Of a stretch of DNA of 64,000 bases, positions 1 through 8,403 are shown piece after piece. Positions within the stretch are counted from its first letter, which is position 1, and each line of letters begins with the position of its first letter. A program made the translations under genes and the position numbers. The stretch is taken from assembly GCF_003330725.1 (NCBI RefSeq), contig NZ_CP030840.1, positions 5,394,001 through 5,458,000 on the forward strand, read 5' to 3'. Under the pieces are notes generated by a model that did no database searches, was not told the DNA's origin, and saw only the letters and a list, made by a program, of their open reading frames with translations. This stretch comes from Acidisarcina polymorpha (lineage in GTDB: Bacteria; Acidobacteriota; Terriglobia; Terriglobales; Acidobacteriaceae).

Positions 1-1
1 T

Positions 2-265
2 GCAGATGTACGAGCTCACGCAACTCTACTCGCCGAAGGTCTTGCCGGCAGCGACGCGGCGAAAGGATGGACCGTCAACCTGTCTGGATGCGAGAAGCAG
101 TGCGCCCGACGTCACGGGGCTACTGCGGAGATGATTGCGAGTGAGTCCGGCTACACTCTTAAAATCGAGGGTGCACTTGCCGCATCCAGTTGTTCGCCGG
201 AGTTTGCACTTGCTGCGATCGTTGCCCTGCACCAGAAATTCCGGACTGAGGTTGCTCAGGGATGA
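2..265 (+). CDS. cobG: Precorrin-3B synthase CobG, C-terminal fragment
   Basis: Only the last 87 codons lie in the window; the gene enters from the left edge. The frame reads NLSGCEKQCARRHGATAEM, which matches the siroheme/4Fe-4S ligand region of the nitrite/sulfite reductase-like fold used by CobG. CobG uses O2 to convert precorrin-3A to precorrin-3B, the step that defines the aerobic cobalamin route. The stop codon overlaps the start of cobH (ATGA), so the two are translationally coupled. A nitrite or sulfite reductase has the same Cys-rich motif, but the position at the head of a cob operon makes CobG the best reading. The 5' part, including the first cysteine pair, is not visible. Confidence 0.85.
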   Translation, partial: ADVRAHATLLAEGLAGSDAAKGWTVNLSGCEKQCARRHGATAEMIASESGYTLKIEGALAASSCSPEFALAAIVALHQKFRTEVAQG

Positions 266-885
266 ACTACGTTAAGGATGGCGCGGCCATCTATCGGGAA
301 TCTTTTTCGATCATCAGAAGAGAAGCCGACTTGAAGGAATTTCAACCAGACCTCGCGCGAGTGGTTGTGCGCATGATTCATGCATGCGGAATGACTGATC
401 TTGCGCAGGACGTACAGGCTTCTGCCGATGCCGCCGCCGCTGGAGTTGGCGCCCTGAGAACCGGCGCACCACTCTTCTGTGACGCGACGATGGTCGCCAG
501 CGGAATCACGCGTTCCAGGCTCCCAGGCAACAACGAGGTGATTTGCACCTTGAACGACCCCCGCACCGCGGCCCTTGCAAAAGAGCTGCAAACCACGCGT
601 ACCGCGGCCGCCGTGGAACTCTGGCGTGACCGGCTGGCTGGATCGGTCGTGGTGATCGGCAACGCACCGACGGCGCTCTTCCATCTACTCGGATTGATCG
701 AGACCGGCGCACCGCATCCAGCCTTGATCATCGGGATCCCGGTTGGCTTTGTCGGGGCGGCTGAATCGAAGCAGGCGCTCGCCGCAAACTCGCTGGGGCT
801 TCCGTATCTCACGGTTCGAGGCCGCCGGGGCGGCAGCGCCATCGCTTCCGCCGCGGTGAATGCGCTGGCCTGCGAGGACGAATGA
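262..885 (+). CDS. cobH: Precorrin-8X methylmutase CobH
   Basis: A 207-residue protein, the normal size for CobH/CbiC. It moves the methyl group from C11 to C12 of precorrin-8X to give hydrogenobyrinate in the cytoplasm. The MIHACGMTD segment near residue 38 carries the histidine that CobH uses for proton transfer, and the C-terminal RGRRGGSAIASAAVNAL segment is typical of the family. It starts inside the cobG stop (ATGA) and its own stop overlaps the cobI-cobJ start in the same way, so expression is coupled on both sides. Confidence 0.95.
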   Translation: MNYVKDGAAIYRESFSIIRREADLKEFQPDLARVVVRMIHACGMTDLAQDVQASADAAAAGVGALRTGAPLFCDATMVASGITRSRLPGNNEVICTLNDPRTAALAKELQTTRTAAAVELWRDRLAGSVVVIGNAPTALFHLLGLIETGAPHPALIIGIPVGFVGAAESKQALAANSLGLPYLTVRGRRGGSAIASAAVNALACEDE

Positions 886-2417
886 GCCAGGCGAACGAAG
901 CTCCGCCAGCCGGGCGCCTTTGGGGAGTCGGCCTCGGACCCGGAGATCCGGAACTGGTCACCGTCAAAGCCCTGCGCATTCTTAGGCAGGCGCAAGTCGT
1001 CGCCTACCCTTGTGTAAGGCATGGTCAAAGCAATGCCCGCTCGATCGTCGGCTCTGAGCTCGTTCACGGACAGATCGAAATCCCGATGATATATCCAGTG
1101 ACCACGGAGGAAACTACCCATCCTGGCGGGTACGAGGTGGCGATCTCCGAATTCTACGACGAGATGGCCGAGCAGATTGCAGGGCATCTCGCAGCCGGAC
1201 GAAACGTCGCTATTCTATGCGAAGGCGACCCGTTCTTCTATGGCTCGTATATGTATCTGCATGACCGTCTCGCTCACCGCTTTGCAACTGAGGTGATACC
1301 AGGCATTCCCGCGATCATGGGAGCGGCCGCGCGATTCGGAGCACCTCTGGCTCGCAGGGACACTCCCTTCACCGTTCTGCTCGGAACGCTCTCTGAAGAG
1401 ATCCTGGCTGCGAAACTTTCAGCGACTGGTGCATTCGCCATCATGAAGCTGGGGCGCAACTTCTCCAAGGTGAAACGAGCCATCGACAAAGCTGGTCTCG
1501 CCGAGAAGGCACTTTTCATCGAGCGCGCCACAATGGCCGCTGAGCGGATCGTGCCCATTGATGAGGTCGATCCCGACAGCGTTCCCTATTTCTCGCTAAT
1601 TCTCGTGCCCGACGGCAGCCAGGCGCAACGAGAAGAAGCCATCAACAGTGCTGGATGGATCTCAGTAGTTGGCCTTGGACCAGGGAACGATGGCTGGATC
1701 ACTCCCGAGGCGCAGCGCGCGCTGCTTGAGGCCTCTGATCTGGTCGGCTATCACACCTACCTCAATCGGGTGCCTGAGCGTTCCGGGCAGAGACGCTTCG
1801 GCTCGGATAACAAAGTCGAGGCCGACCGCGCGCGGCACGCGATTGCGCTGGCTGCCGCAGGCTGCAAGGTGTGCGTTGTCTCCTCGGGAGATCCCGGTAT
1901 CTTTGCAATGGCATCGGCGGTTCTCGAATGCGTCGAGCAGGGACCACCGTCCTGGCGTGCGCTCGACATCAGAATCGTCCCTGGCCTCTCCGCAATGCAG
2001 GCTGCGGCTTCGCGAGTAGGCGCACCTTTAGGCCACGACTTCTGCGTCCTGTCGCTTTCCGACCGGCTCAAGCCATGGCCGGTCATCACGCAGCGCCTCC
2101 ACGCCGCGGCCGAGGCTGATTTCGCGTTCGCTCTCTATAACCCAATCTCGTCAGAGCGCGTGTGGCAGCTGGCTGAGGCGAAATCGATCATTGCGGCATA
2201 CCGGGCGCCCGACACTCCTGTCGTGCTCGCACGCAGCGTCGGTCGTGCCGATGAGCGGATCGTCGTGACGGACCTTGCCCACTTCGAACCGTCTCTCGCC
2301 GACATGCAGACGGTCATCCTCATCGGCTCGTCCACTACGCGTGGCATCGACCTGACCGACGGTCGCAAACTTATCTACACGCCCCGCAGCTATGCTGCGC
2401 AGGACACTCCCGCATGA
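882..2417 (+). CDS. cobIJ: Fused precorrin-2 C20-methyltransferase / precorrin-3B C17-methyltransferase (CobI-CobJ)
   Basis: 511 residues containing two SAM-dependent tetrapyrrole methyltransferases in tandem. The CobI half (about residues 10-250) shows GVGLGPGDPELVTVKALR, GDPFFYGSYMY and VIPGIPAIMGA. The CobJ half (from about 258) shows VVGLGPGNDGWITPEA, SSGDPGIFAMASAV, VPGLSAMQAAASRVGAPLGHD and the ALYNP motif. The first half makes precorrin-3A and the second performs ring-contracting C17 methylation of precorrin-3B. The two steps are separated by CobG, whose gene lies just upstream. CobI and CobJ are separate proteins in the best-studied aerobic organisms; a fusion is known in some lineages. 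It overlaps both neighbours by ATGA. Confidence 0.95.
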   Translation: MSQANEAPPAGRLWGVGLGPGDPELVTVKALRILRQAQVVAYPCVRHGQSNARSIVGSELVHGQIEIPMIYPVTTEETTHPGGYEVAISEFYDEMAEQIAGHLAAGRNVAILCEGDPFFYGSYMYLHDRLAHRFATEVIPGIPAIMGAAARFGAPLARRDTPFTVLLGTLSEEILAAKLSATGAFAIMKLGRNFSKVKRAIDKAGLAEKALFIERATMAAERIVPIDEVDPDSVPYFSLILVPDGSQAQREEAINSAGWISVVGLGPGNDGWITPEAQRALLEASDLVGYHTYLNRVPERSGQRRFGSDNKVEADRARHAIALAAAGCKVCVVSSGDPGIFAMASAVLECVEQGPPSWRALDIRIVPGLSAMQAAASRVGAPLGHDFCVLSLSDRLKPWPVITQRLHAAAEADFAFALYNPISSERVWQLAEAKSIIAAYRAPDTPVVLARSVGRADERIVVTDLAHFEPSLADMQTVILIGSSTTRGIDLTDGRKLIYTPRSYAAQDTPA

Positions 2418-3640
2418 GCACCCTCGAGCCCTGGCTCGCGGTGATTGGGGTGGGCGAAGACGGCTGGTCCGGACTTAGCGCCAAGGCAAGGGATCTCATC
2501 CAATCGGCCGATCTGCTTTATGGTGGCAAGCGCCATCTGGACCTTATTCCCGGAGGGGAAGGGTCGGCGGAAAGGGTCGCCTGGCCGTCTCCAATGGGCC
2601 CCGCTGTCGATCAAATTCTCAATCAGCATCGAGGACGTCGCAGCGTAGCCGTGCTTGCAAGCGGTGATCCGATGCTTTTCGGAGTTGGTGTCAGCCTTAC
2701 CCGGAAACTATCCCCGCCAGAGTTTTGGGTGATCCCGCATATTTCTTCTTTCTCGCTTGCCTGCGCGCGTCTTGGCTGGCCCGTGGCTGATACGGTTCTC
2801 ATCTCGCTTGTGAACCGGCCGCCCGAACAATTGCTACGCTACCTTTGCAAAGACCAGCGCCTGGTATTGTTCTCCGAAGATGGGGCGACGCCTTCGGTGG
2901 TCGCAAAGCTGCTGACGCAATCGGGTTACGGTGAGAGCGCCTTCCATGTCTTCGAGCATCTCGGTGGACCCTCCGAACGGCAGATAAGCAAACAGGCCGC
3001 AACCTGGACCGTGAAGCAATGCGCGCAACTCAACCTCATCGCTGTGCAATGCATCCCCGATGCCTCTACCAGACCGCTCTCCATCGCGCCGGGCCTGCCA
3101 GACAATGTCTTTCAATCGGATGGCCAGCTCACCAAGCGAGAGGTTCGCGCGATCACCCTGGCAAGCCTATCGCCGCTTCCCAGGCAAGTGCTTTGGGATG
3201 TCGGCGCGGGTACTGGGACAATCGCCATCGAATGGATGCGAGTTCATCCTTCATCCCGTGCAATTGCCTTCGAGACCCGATCGGATCGCGCGGCGCAAAT
3301 CCGGGTCAATGCGAAGCTGCTTGGAACCCCCGGGCTTCAGGTGATCGAAGGCACGGCACCCTCTGCCTTTGCTGACATTGAGCCGCCCGATGCAATCTTC
3401 ATCGGAGGCGGCGCGTCGACTCCGGGTCTCTTCGAGGCATGCTGGGGTGTTCTCAGGACCGGCGGTCGACTCGTCGTCAACGCGGTCACAATCCAGACCG
3501 AAGTCAAAATAGCGGACTGGCATACACTTTACGGAGGCAACCTTGTCCGCATCGCCATCTCCCGCTCGGTCCCGGTAGGGCGAGCCTTCGGGTGGCGGCC
3601 AATGATGCCGATTACCCAATGGTCGGTCACGAAGGAATGA
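2414..3640 (+). CDS. cobL: Precorrin-6Y C5,15-methyltransferase (decarboxylating) CobL
   Basis: 408 residues with the two-domain CobL layout. The N-terminal CbiE-like methyltransferase (about 1-215) begins with IGVGEDGWSGLSAKARDLI. The C-terminal CbiT-like domain has the Rossmann SAM motif LWDVGAGTGTIAIEW near residue 257 and DAIFIGGGAS near 330. It methylates C5 and C15 of precorrin-6B and removes the acetate side-chain carboxylate, giving precorrin-8X. Length is standard for the fused form. ATGA overlaps join it to cobI-cobJ upstream and cobE downstream. Confidence 0.95.
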   Translation: MSTLEPWLAVIGVGEDGWSGLSAKARDLIQSADLLYGGKRHLDLIPGGEGSAERVAWPSPMGPAVDQILNQHRGRRSVAVLASGDPMLFGVGVSLTRKLSPPEFWVIPHISSFSLACARLGWPVADTVLISLVNRPPEQLLRYLCKDQRLVLFSEDGATPSVVAKLLTQSGYGESAFHVFEHLGGPSERQISKQAATWTVKQCAQLNLIAVQCIPDASTRPLSIAPGLPDNVFQSDGQLTKREVRAITLASLSPLPRQVLWDVGAGTGTIAIEWMRVHPSSRAIAFETRSDRAAQIRVNAKLLGTPGLQVIEGTAPSAFADIEPPDAIFIGGGASTPGLFEACWGVLRTGGRLVVNAVTIQTEVKIADWHTLYGGNLVRIAISRSVPVGRAFGWRPMMPITQWSVTKE

Positions 3641-4023
3641 TTTCATCTCCACAAATCTCGATCGGCTTCGGTTGCTCGTCGCGCGCAAACTGTGACGACA
3701 TCATTCAACTGATCCAAGCCTGTACCTCCGAGATGCGCGGGGATGGCATAGTCGCCACACTCGATCGCCGCGCGGCGATGGGGGCCTTGGTTGCTGAGAC
3801 GCTCGGCCTCCGTCTGGTGGTTTTTCCTGCAAGCACTCTGGCGAAAGTTCCAGGGACTTCAACCCACTCACCTCTAGCCTTGACGATGACTGATACTGGA
3901 AACGTTGCTGAGGCATCTGCGCTTGCTTCGCTCGGGCCAGGTGCGCGCTTGGTCGTCCGGCGCCGCACCGGGCGCTTCTGTACCTGTGCAGTCGCGGCCT
4001 TGCCTCAAGCGGAAGACCAATGA
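3637..4023 (+). CDS. cobE: Cobalamin biosynthesis protein CobE (CbiG C-terminal-like)
   Basis: A 128-residue protein similar to CobE and to the C-terminal domain of CbiG. Visible signatures are [14 protein letters not shown] at the N-terminus, a central [16 protein letters not shown] segment and an end containing [20 protein letters not shown]. In aerobic organisms CobE is found with the cob genes, but its exact biochemical role is less clear than that of the neighbouring enzymes. I chose the ATG at 3637 because it forms an ATGA overlap with cobL like every other junction here; an in-frame ATG at 3619 would add six residues. Confidence 0.88.
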   Translation: MISSPQISIGFGCSSRANCDDIIQLIQACTSEMRGDGIVATLDRRAAMGALVAETLGLRLVVFPASTLAKVPGTSTHSPLALTMTDTGNVAEASALASLGPGARLVVRRRTGRFCTCAVAALPQAEDQ

Positions 4024-4766
4024 AGGTTCACTTCATAGGCGCCGGCCCTGGAGCAGCCGACCTGCTGACACTGCGTGGACGCGACCACATCCACAATTCT
4101 CCTGTCTGCCTTTATGCGGGTTCGCTGGTGCCAACCGAAATCCTCGCCCATGCTCCCGCCAATGCTCGCATCGTGAACACCGCCGAGATGAACCTTGACC
4201 AGATCATCGCGGAGATGGCGCGGGCTCATCAGGAAAACCTGGATGTGGCCCGCATCCACTCGGGCGATCTTTCCATCTGGAGCACGATGGGCGAGCAGAT
4301 TCGGCGGCTCGATCAGCTTGAAATCGCATATGACATTACTCCGGGGGTGCCCTCCTTTGCCGCTGCTGCAGCCGCCCTGGGCCGCGAGCTGACCATACCC
4401 TCGGTCGCCCAAAGCGTGATCCTCACCCGCACCTCGACCCGCTCCACACCGATGCCGCCGGGGGAGGACCTTGCATCGCTCGGCCGCACCGGCGCAACTC
4501 TTGCCATTCATCTCTCTATTACAAACGTCGATCTGGTGACTTCGCAGCTTATGCCGGTCTACGGCGCAGACTGCCCGGTCGCCGTCGTCTTCCGCGCAAG
4601 TTGGCCTGACGAGCGCATTTTGCGCGCGACGCTCTCCACCCTTGAGGAGGTCGTCAGCGAAGCTGGCATCGATCGCAACGCTCTGATCCTTGTCGGCAAG
4701 TGTCTCGACGAGAGCAGTTCGGGAGAGAGCTTCCTCTACTCGATAGCCAGAGATCGTTCGTCATAG
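4020..4766 (+). CDS. cobM: Precorrin-4 C11-methyltransferase CobM
   Basis: 248 residues, the usual CobM/CbiF size. The N-terminus [18 protein letters not shown] is the SAM-binding P-loop of tetrapyrrole methyltransferases. [16 protein letters not shown] and [19 protein letters not shown] follow in the expected order. It methylates C11 of precorrin-4 to give precorrin-5. The start overlaps the cobE stop. Two bases separate its stop from the preferred cobK start. Confidence 0.95.
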   Translation: MKVHFIGAGPGAADLLTLRGRDHIHNSPVCLYAGSLVPTEILAHAPANARIVNTAEMNLDQIIAEMARAHQENLDVARIHSGDLSIWSTMGEQIRRLDQLEIAYDITPGVPSFAAAAAALGRELTIPSVAQSVILTRTSTRSTPMPPGEDLASLGRTGATLAIHLSITNVDLVTSQLMPVYGADCPVAVVFRASWPDERILRATLSTLEEVVSEAGIDRNALILVGKCLDESSSGESFLYSIARDRSS

Positions 4767-4768
4767 TC

Positions 4769-5575
4769 ATGCGCGCCGGCATCGATCCAATGACGTTTCC
4801 CTCTCCACGCATCCTGATCCTTGGCGGAACCCATGAGGCATCCCGACTTGCGACCATACTCGCGAACAACAGAGATCTTACGGTCATCACTTCGCTCGCT
4901 GGCCGGCTCTCTCAGCCGCATTTACCCGCCGGCATCGTCCGCATCGGAGGCTTTGGCGGCCCCGATGGGTTGACATCCTACTTACGCGAAGAAGCGATCA
5001 GCGCAGTCCTTGATGTGACCCATCCATTTGCTGCCCAGATCAGCAGAAACGCCGAACAAGCATGCAGAAATTTGGACGTGCCTCTCCTTGCCTTCGAGCG
5101 CCCCGCCTGGGAGCGGGTCGAGGGCGACCTGTGGATGCATGTCGCCGACGTACCCGCAGCCGCCGCTCTGGTTAACAAGTGGAACCATCGCATCTTCCTG
5201 TCGATCGGCCGCCAGCAAGTCGGCGCATTCGCGGAATGCAGAGATGCCTGGTTTCTGATCCGCGCGATCGACTATCCAACCGATCCGCTGCCGCCGCGCT
5301 CGAAGCTGATCCTTGAGCGGGGCGGGTTCGACCTGCAATCGGAATTGAAGATGCTGCGTGAGGAGTCAATCGAGATCCTCATCACCAAGAACAGTGGGGG
5401 CACCGTGACTTATCCGAAGATCGAAGCGGCCCGGAAACTTGGCATCCGCGTCATCATGATCGACCGGCCGGCGGCACCCAACCATTCAACCTTCTCGGAT
5501 CTTGGAAAACTTGTCGGCGGCCTCGCGCAGGTACTCGAGTCGAGCGCGATCATGAGGAGCATAGACGCGATATGA
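4769..5575 (+). CDS. cobK: Precorrin-6A reductase CobK
   Basis: About 268 residues. The family's nucleotide-binding start RILILGGTHEASRLA, the VLDVTHPFAAQISRNA segment, the LSIGRQQVGAF segment and the C-terminal ITKNSGGTVTYPKIEAAR signature are all visible. It reduces precorrin-6A to precorrin-6B with NADPH. The reading frame is open further upstream into cobM. I place the start at the ATG two bases after the cobM stop; the ATG at 4790, directly before the conserved core, is also possible. The stop overlaps cobF by ATGA. Confidence 0.93.
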   Translation: MRAGIDPMTFPSPRILILGGTHEASRLATILANNRDLTVITSLAGRLSQPHLPAGIVRIGGFGGPDGLTSYLREEAISAVLDVTHPFAAQISRNAEQACRNLDVPLLAFERPAWERVEGDLWMHVADVPAAAALVNKWNHRIFLSIGRQQVGAFAECRDAWFLIRAIDYPTDPLPPRSKLILERGGFDLQSELKMLREESIEILITKNSGGTVTYPKIEAARKLGIRVIMIDRPAAPNHSTFSDLGKLVGGLAQVLESSAIMRSIDAI

Positions 5576-6339
5576 GAAAAATCTATCTCATTGGAATTGG
5601 TGCCGGAAACCCCGAATACATCACGATTCAGGCGATCAAAGCGTTGAATCTTGTGGATGTCTTCTTCTTCGTGGACAAGGGCGATGCGAAGCAGGAACTC
5701 GTCGACCTGCGAAAAGAAATCTGTGACCGGTACATCGAAAACAAATCGTACCGAGTGGTAGAAACATCCGACCCGGTCCGCGACCCCGGCATACCTGACT
5801 ACAAAACCCGCGTGGAACACTGGCATCGCGAGCGCGCTCTGCTCTATGAACAGATGATTTCGCTCGAACTGACAGAGGACCAGTGCGGGGCCTTCCTGGT
5901 CTGGGGAGATCCATCCCTCTATGACAGTACCCTCCGGATCATCGATCAGATTGTTGCTCGCTCTCAAGTAGCGTTCGAGTATGAAGTGGTCCCCGGCATC
6001 ACCAGCGTTCAAGCGCTGGCTGCGCGCCACAAGATCACGTTGAATGGAATTGGAGAGTCCATTTGCATCACGACTGGAAGAAATCTCGCGGCGGGACTGG
6101 AGCAGATGGAAAGAGTCGTCGTGATGCTCGACGGCAACTGCGTCTTCAGAAGCCTCGCTGGCCAGGAGAAAGACACGGAGATCTTCTGGGGAGCGTATCT
6201 CGGAATGCAGGATGAAATTCTAGTGCGCGGTAATTTGAGTGACGTTTCCGGGGAGATTGAACAGAAGCGCACCAACGCCCGCGAGCGGAAGGGCTGGATT
6301 ATGGATACCTATATGCTCAGCAAACCAGACCGGAAGTGA
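5572..6339 (+). CDS. cobF: Precorrin-6A synthase (deacetylating) CobF
   Basis: 255 residues. IYLIGIGAGNPEYITIQAIK is the methyltransferase P-loop. The segments VFFFVDKGDAKQELVDLR, FLVWGDPSLYDSTLRIID and VVPGITSVQALAARHKI are in CobF order. It methylates C1 of precorrin-5 and releases the extruded acetyl fragment as acetate, a reaction specific to the aerobic pathway. It is the last gene of the coupled cob run; no gene follows for about 670 bases. Confidence 0.94.
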   Translation: MRKIYLIGIGAGNPEYITIQAIKALNLVDVFFFVDKGDAKQELVDLRKEICDRYIENKSYRVVETSDPVRDPGIPDYKTRVEHWHRERALLYEQMISLELTEDQCGAFLVWGDPSLYDSTLRIIDQIVARSQVAFEYEVVPGITSVQALAARHKITLNGIGESICITTGRNLAAGLEQMERVVVMLDGNCVFRSLAGQEKDTEIFWGAYLGMQDEILVRGNLSDVSGEIEQKRTNARERKGWIMDTYMLSKPDRK

Positions 6340-7010
6340 AGCTTTGGTTTCAGCTTTGGAATGTCGTTGAAGCAACTTGAATGCTCGCCGAGGCTTTACC
6401 GAGTGAGTGCTCGCTTTATTGACATTCCGCTATTAACAAAATGGTAATCTTCTCAAAAGAGATTCATGTGGTCCGGCAGGTTTGAGCGGAGGGAGAAGGC
6501 TTTCCGTTTAGGCTTGTGCCAAAACGGGAATGGATATAACATCCTGCACAGGTCCAAATGACTCTTTTAGCAACTAGAGAAGGTTTCTCACGATTCTAGG
6601 GCAGCGAGTCTCATGTTTACGATTTCGGGCGGCAACTTTGCTTCGTCCAATGTTCCCTTATGCTCTGGTTCACGATCAAGGAATAGTTCTTCCGGTTGGA
6701 AGAGATAACTGATCGGTGTCTCTCAAGGATTTTCACTGGAATATGAGTTCAAGGATCTGTGCGGGAGAACTCTATAGAAACTCTCTTCGCACTTAAGAAG
6801 TGGGCCTTCTGGTTTGGAGTAGGGCAACTCAACGAGGATTCTGGCCTATCGGTCCGAAATTCTCGACTGATGCCCCCCGGTGGAACGGCGAAGACAGCTT
6901 TTGTTCGTTACTGTTGAGTGATTTGGCGGAACCAACGTGCGAATGAAGCGGCCATTGTGCCTTTACTTGGCAACGCGTACTTTGCCATTCTGGTTAAGGG
7001 GACGATTATT
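6340..7010 (+). other. Intergenic region without a recognisable gene
   Basis: About 670 bases between cobF and the O-antigen-ligase-like gene. No open frame of protein-like composition was found. It is less GC-rich than the flanking genes and contains one promoter-like pair (6419-6448). A longer in-frame start for the downstream gene exists at 6918 but lacks a ribosome binding site. I see no clear terminator hairpin with a T-run after cobF. Confidence 0.5.
6419..6448 (+). promoter_or_regulatory. Candidate sigma-70-like promoter
   Basis: A perfect TTGACA at 6419-6424 is followed 18 bases later by GGTAAT, a weak -10 match (four of six). It lies in AT-richer DNA about 560 bases upstream of the 7011 gene, so it would imply a long leader. 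Sequence pattern only. Confidence 0.22.
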
Positions 7011-8363
7011 ATGAACGGATTTACCAAGACTCTCATGCCGGACGCTTCCACACTTCCGTGGGTAGGTCGGCGAGATGCGGTTAAGGCCAGACCCGACCAC
7101 CGGACATCGCAAAGTTTTCTCGGCATTCTGCTAAGCACCGCTATCGTCCTCTACATCACTTTGTTCGTCGTCAATGGAGCACTGCCGCAGCTGGAGATTT
7201 TCCTGACTCGCGGGCATATTCCGATCACTGCCAACTCTTTCCAGGTCCTGGTCCTGCTTATGGCAGGTTTGGTTTTGTTCCGGAGGCGGCTGCGCAACAA
7301 TCCGCTGATGCTCGCCACCATGCTGCTGGCGTTTTATGTAGTGGTGGACTTCTTCCTGCTGAGTGCCTTTACCAACTACAGTTTCTCCGACCTCAAGGTC
7401 TCGATGGGGTCGTACCTGATACCGCTGGTGATCATAGGTTTTGCTCTTTCCACCCCCATCATCGTCCGTTCTGAAGCGGTGGTCGCGCTCGTGATGGTGC
7501 TATTCGTGGCTTGTTTCTGCGTCTCGGTCCTGCAATTTGTAACCAACACGCCAGTGGTGGCGACGGAGAGCCTGGACAACTCCTTTACGATTCCCTCGTT
7601 TATCTTCGGAGGAAAGGTAAGGGCCTTCAGTCTTTTCCAGAGCGGCTTGCACGCTGGAATCTTTTACTGCCTGACTGCAGCTTTCGGCACGAGTCTGTGT
7701 TTCAAAAGCGGTAGACAAAAGGTTTTCGGGTACATCATCGTGGTGATGAGCGCCTTTGGCTGTTATGCGACTCTCACCCGTTTGACGATTCTGGGCTTCC
7801 TGGCCTGTGTGGCGACGGTGATCCTCATTCACTTGAAGAGTACAAGGAAACTGGTTCCTTTCGTCCCCTTGGTGTGGGCCTTGATGGGTGCTTTGCTCGT
7901 CGCTCAGGGGTATTACGCATCGGGGCAAGCGTCCGGCATGGGTATTGGAAACACCTCGTCTTTGGAATCGCGCTTGATGGAATGGCGGTACTATACGGTC
8001 CAGTATCTCGGGGAGACGCCTGGCCAACTGGCGTTTGGCACAGGCACATCGCCATGGCGGGAGGTTGGGAGTGCCAACATGCCCGCAACCGCTGCTCCGG
8101 TTTCGATCGACAACGGATACATCGAAATGCTGTTGAACAGCGGGATCGTCGGGCTCCTGCTGGTCGTATTTTTTTCTTGGAGGGTATGGTCAGTCCTTTC
8201 TCGTAAAGCTCTGAAATTCGGCAGTGACTTCGTGATAGCGACTGCCGCTATCTTCTCCGTACTTCCATTTTTCTCTTCAATCAACGATCTGCTGCCGCAG
8301 ATCTTTATCATGGCTTTGCTTGGTCTGATTTGCGATGACGGCAAGCTCGCCAGTGCAAGCTAG
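7011..8363 (+). CDS. Polytopic membrane protein, O-antigen ligase/polymerase-like
   Basis: 450 residues with roughly ten to eleven hydrophobic segments. A long periplasmic-type loop before the last segments includes SSLESRLMEWRYYTVQYLGE and GTGTSPWREVG. This layout, with a loop containing R and E/W residues followed by DNGYIEMLLNSGIVGLL, resembles the WaaL/Wzy superfamily. Members ligate or polymerise lipid-linked glycans at the periplasmic face of the inner membrane. I chose the ATG at 7011 because AAGGGG lies about ten bases upstream; an in-frame ATG at 6918 would add 31 non-hydrophobic residues. No glycosyltransferase genes are adjacent, so the glycan substrate is unknown. Confidence 0.7.
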   Translation: MNGFTKTLMPDASTLPWVGRRDAVKARPDHRTSQSFLGILLSTAIVLYITLFVVNGALPQLEIFLTRGHIPITANSFQVLVLLMAGLVLFRRRLRNNPLMLATMLLAFYVVVDFFLLSAFTNYSFSDLKVSMGSYLIPLVIIGFALSTPIIVRSEAVVALVMVLFVACFCVSVLQFVTNTPVVATESLDNSFTIPSFIFGGKVRAFSLFQSGLHAGIFYCLTAAFGTSLCFKSGRQKVFGYIIVVMSAFGCYATLTRLTILGFLACVATVILIHLKSTRKLVPFVPLVWALMGALLVAQGYYASGQASGMGIGNTSSLESRLMEWRYYTVQYLGETPGQLAFGTGTSPWREVGSANMPATAAPVSIDNGYIEMLLNSGIVGLLLVVFFSWRVWSVLSRKALKFGSDFVIATAAIFSVLPFFSSINDLLPQIFIMALLGLICDDGKLASAS

Positions 8364-8403
8364 ACCTTTGTGACACTTTGAGTTTCCTTTTTGTGGAGCG
8401 AGT

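Noticed and set aside
378-1187. A 269-codon open frame on the minus strand
   Set aside because: Antisense to cobH and cobI-cobJ; low-complexity Arg/Ser/Ala content and no recognisable motif.
6918-7010. Longer N-terminus for the O-antigen-ligase-like protein
   Set aside because: No ribosome binding site at 6918 and a polar, non-family-like extension; AAGGGG precedes the ATG at 7011.
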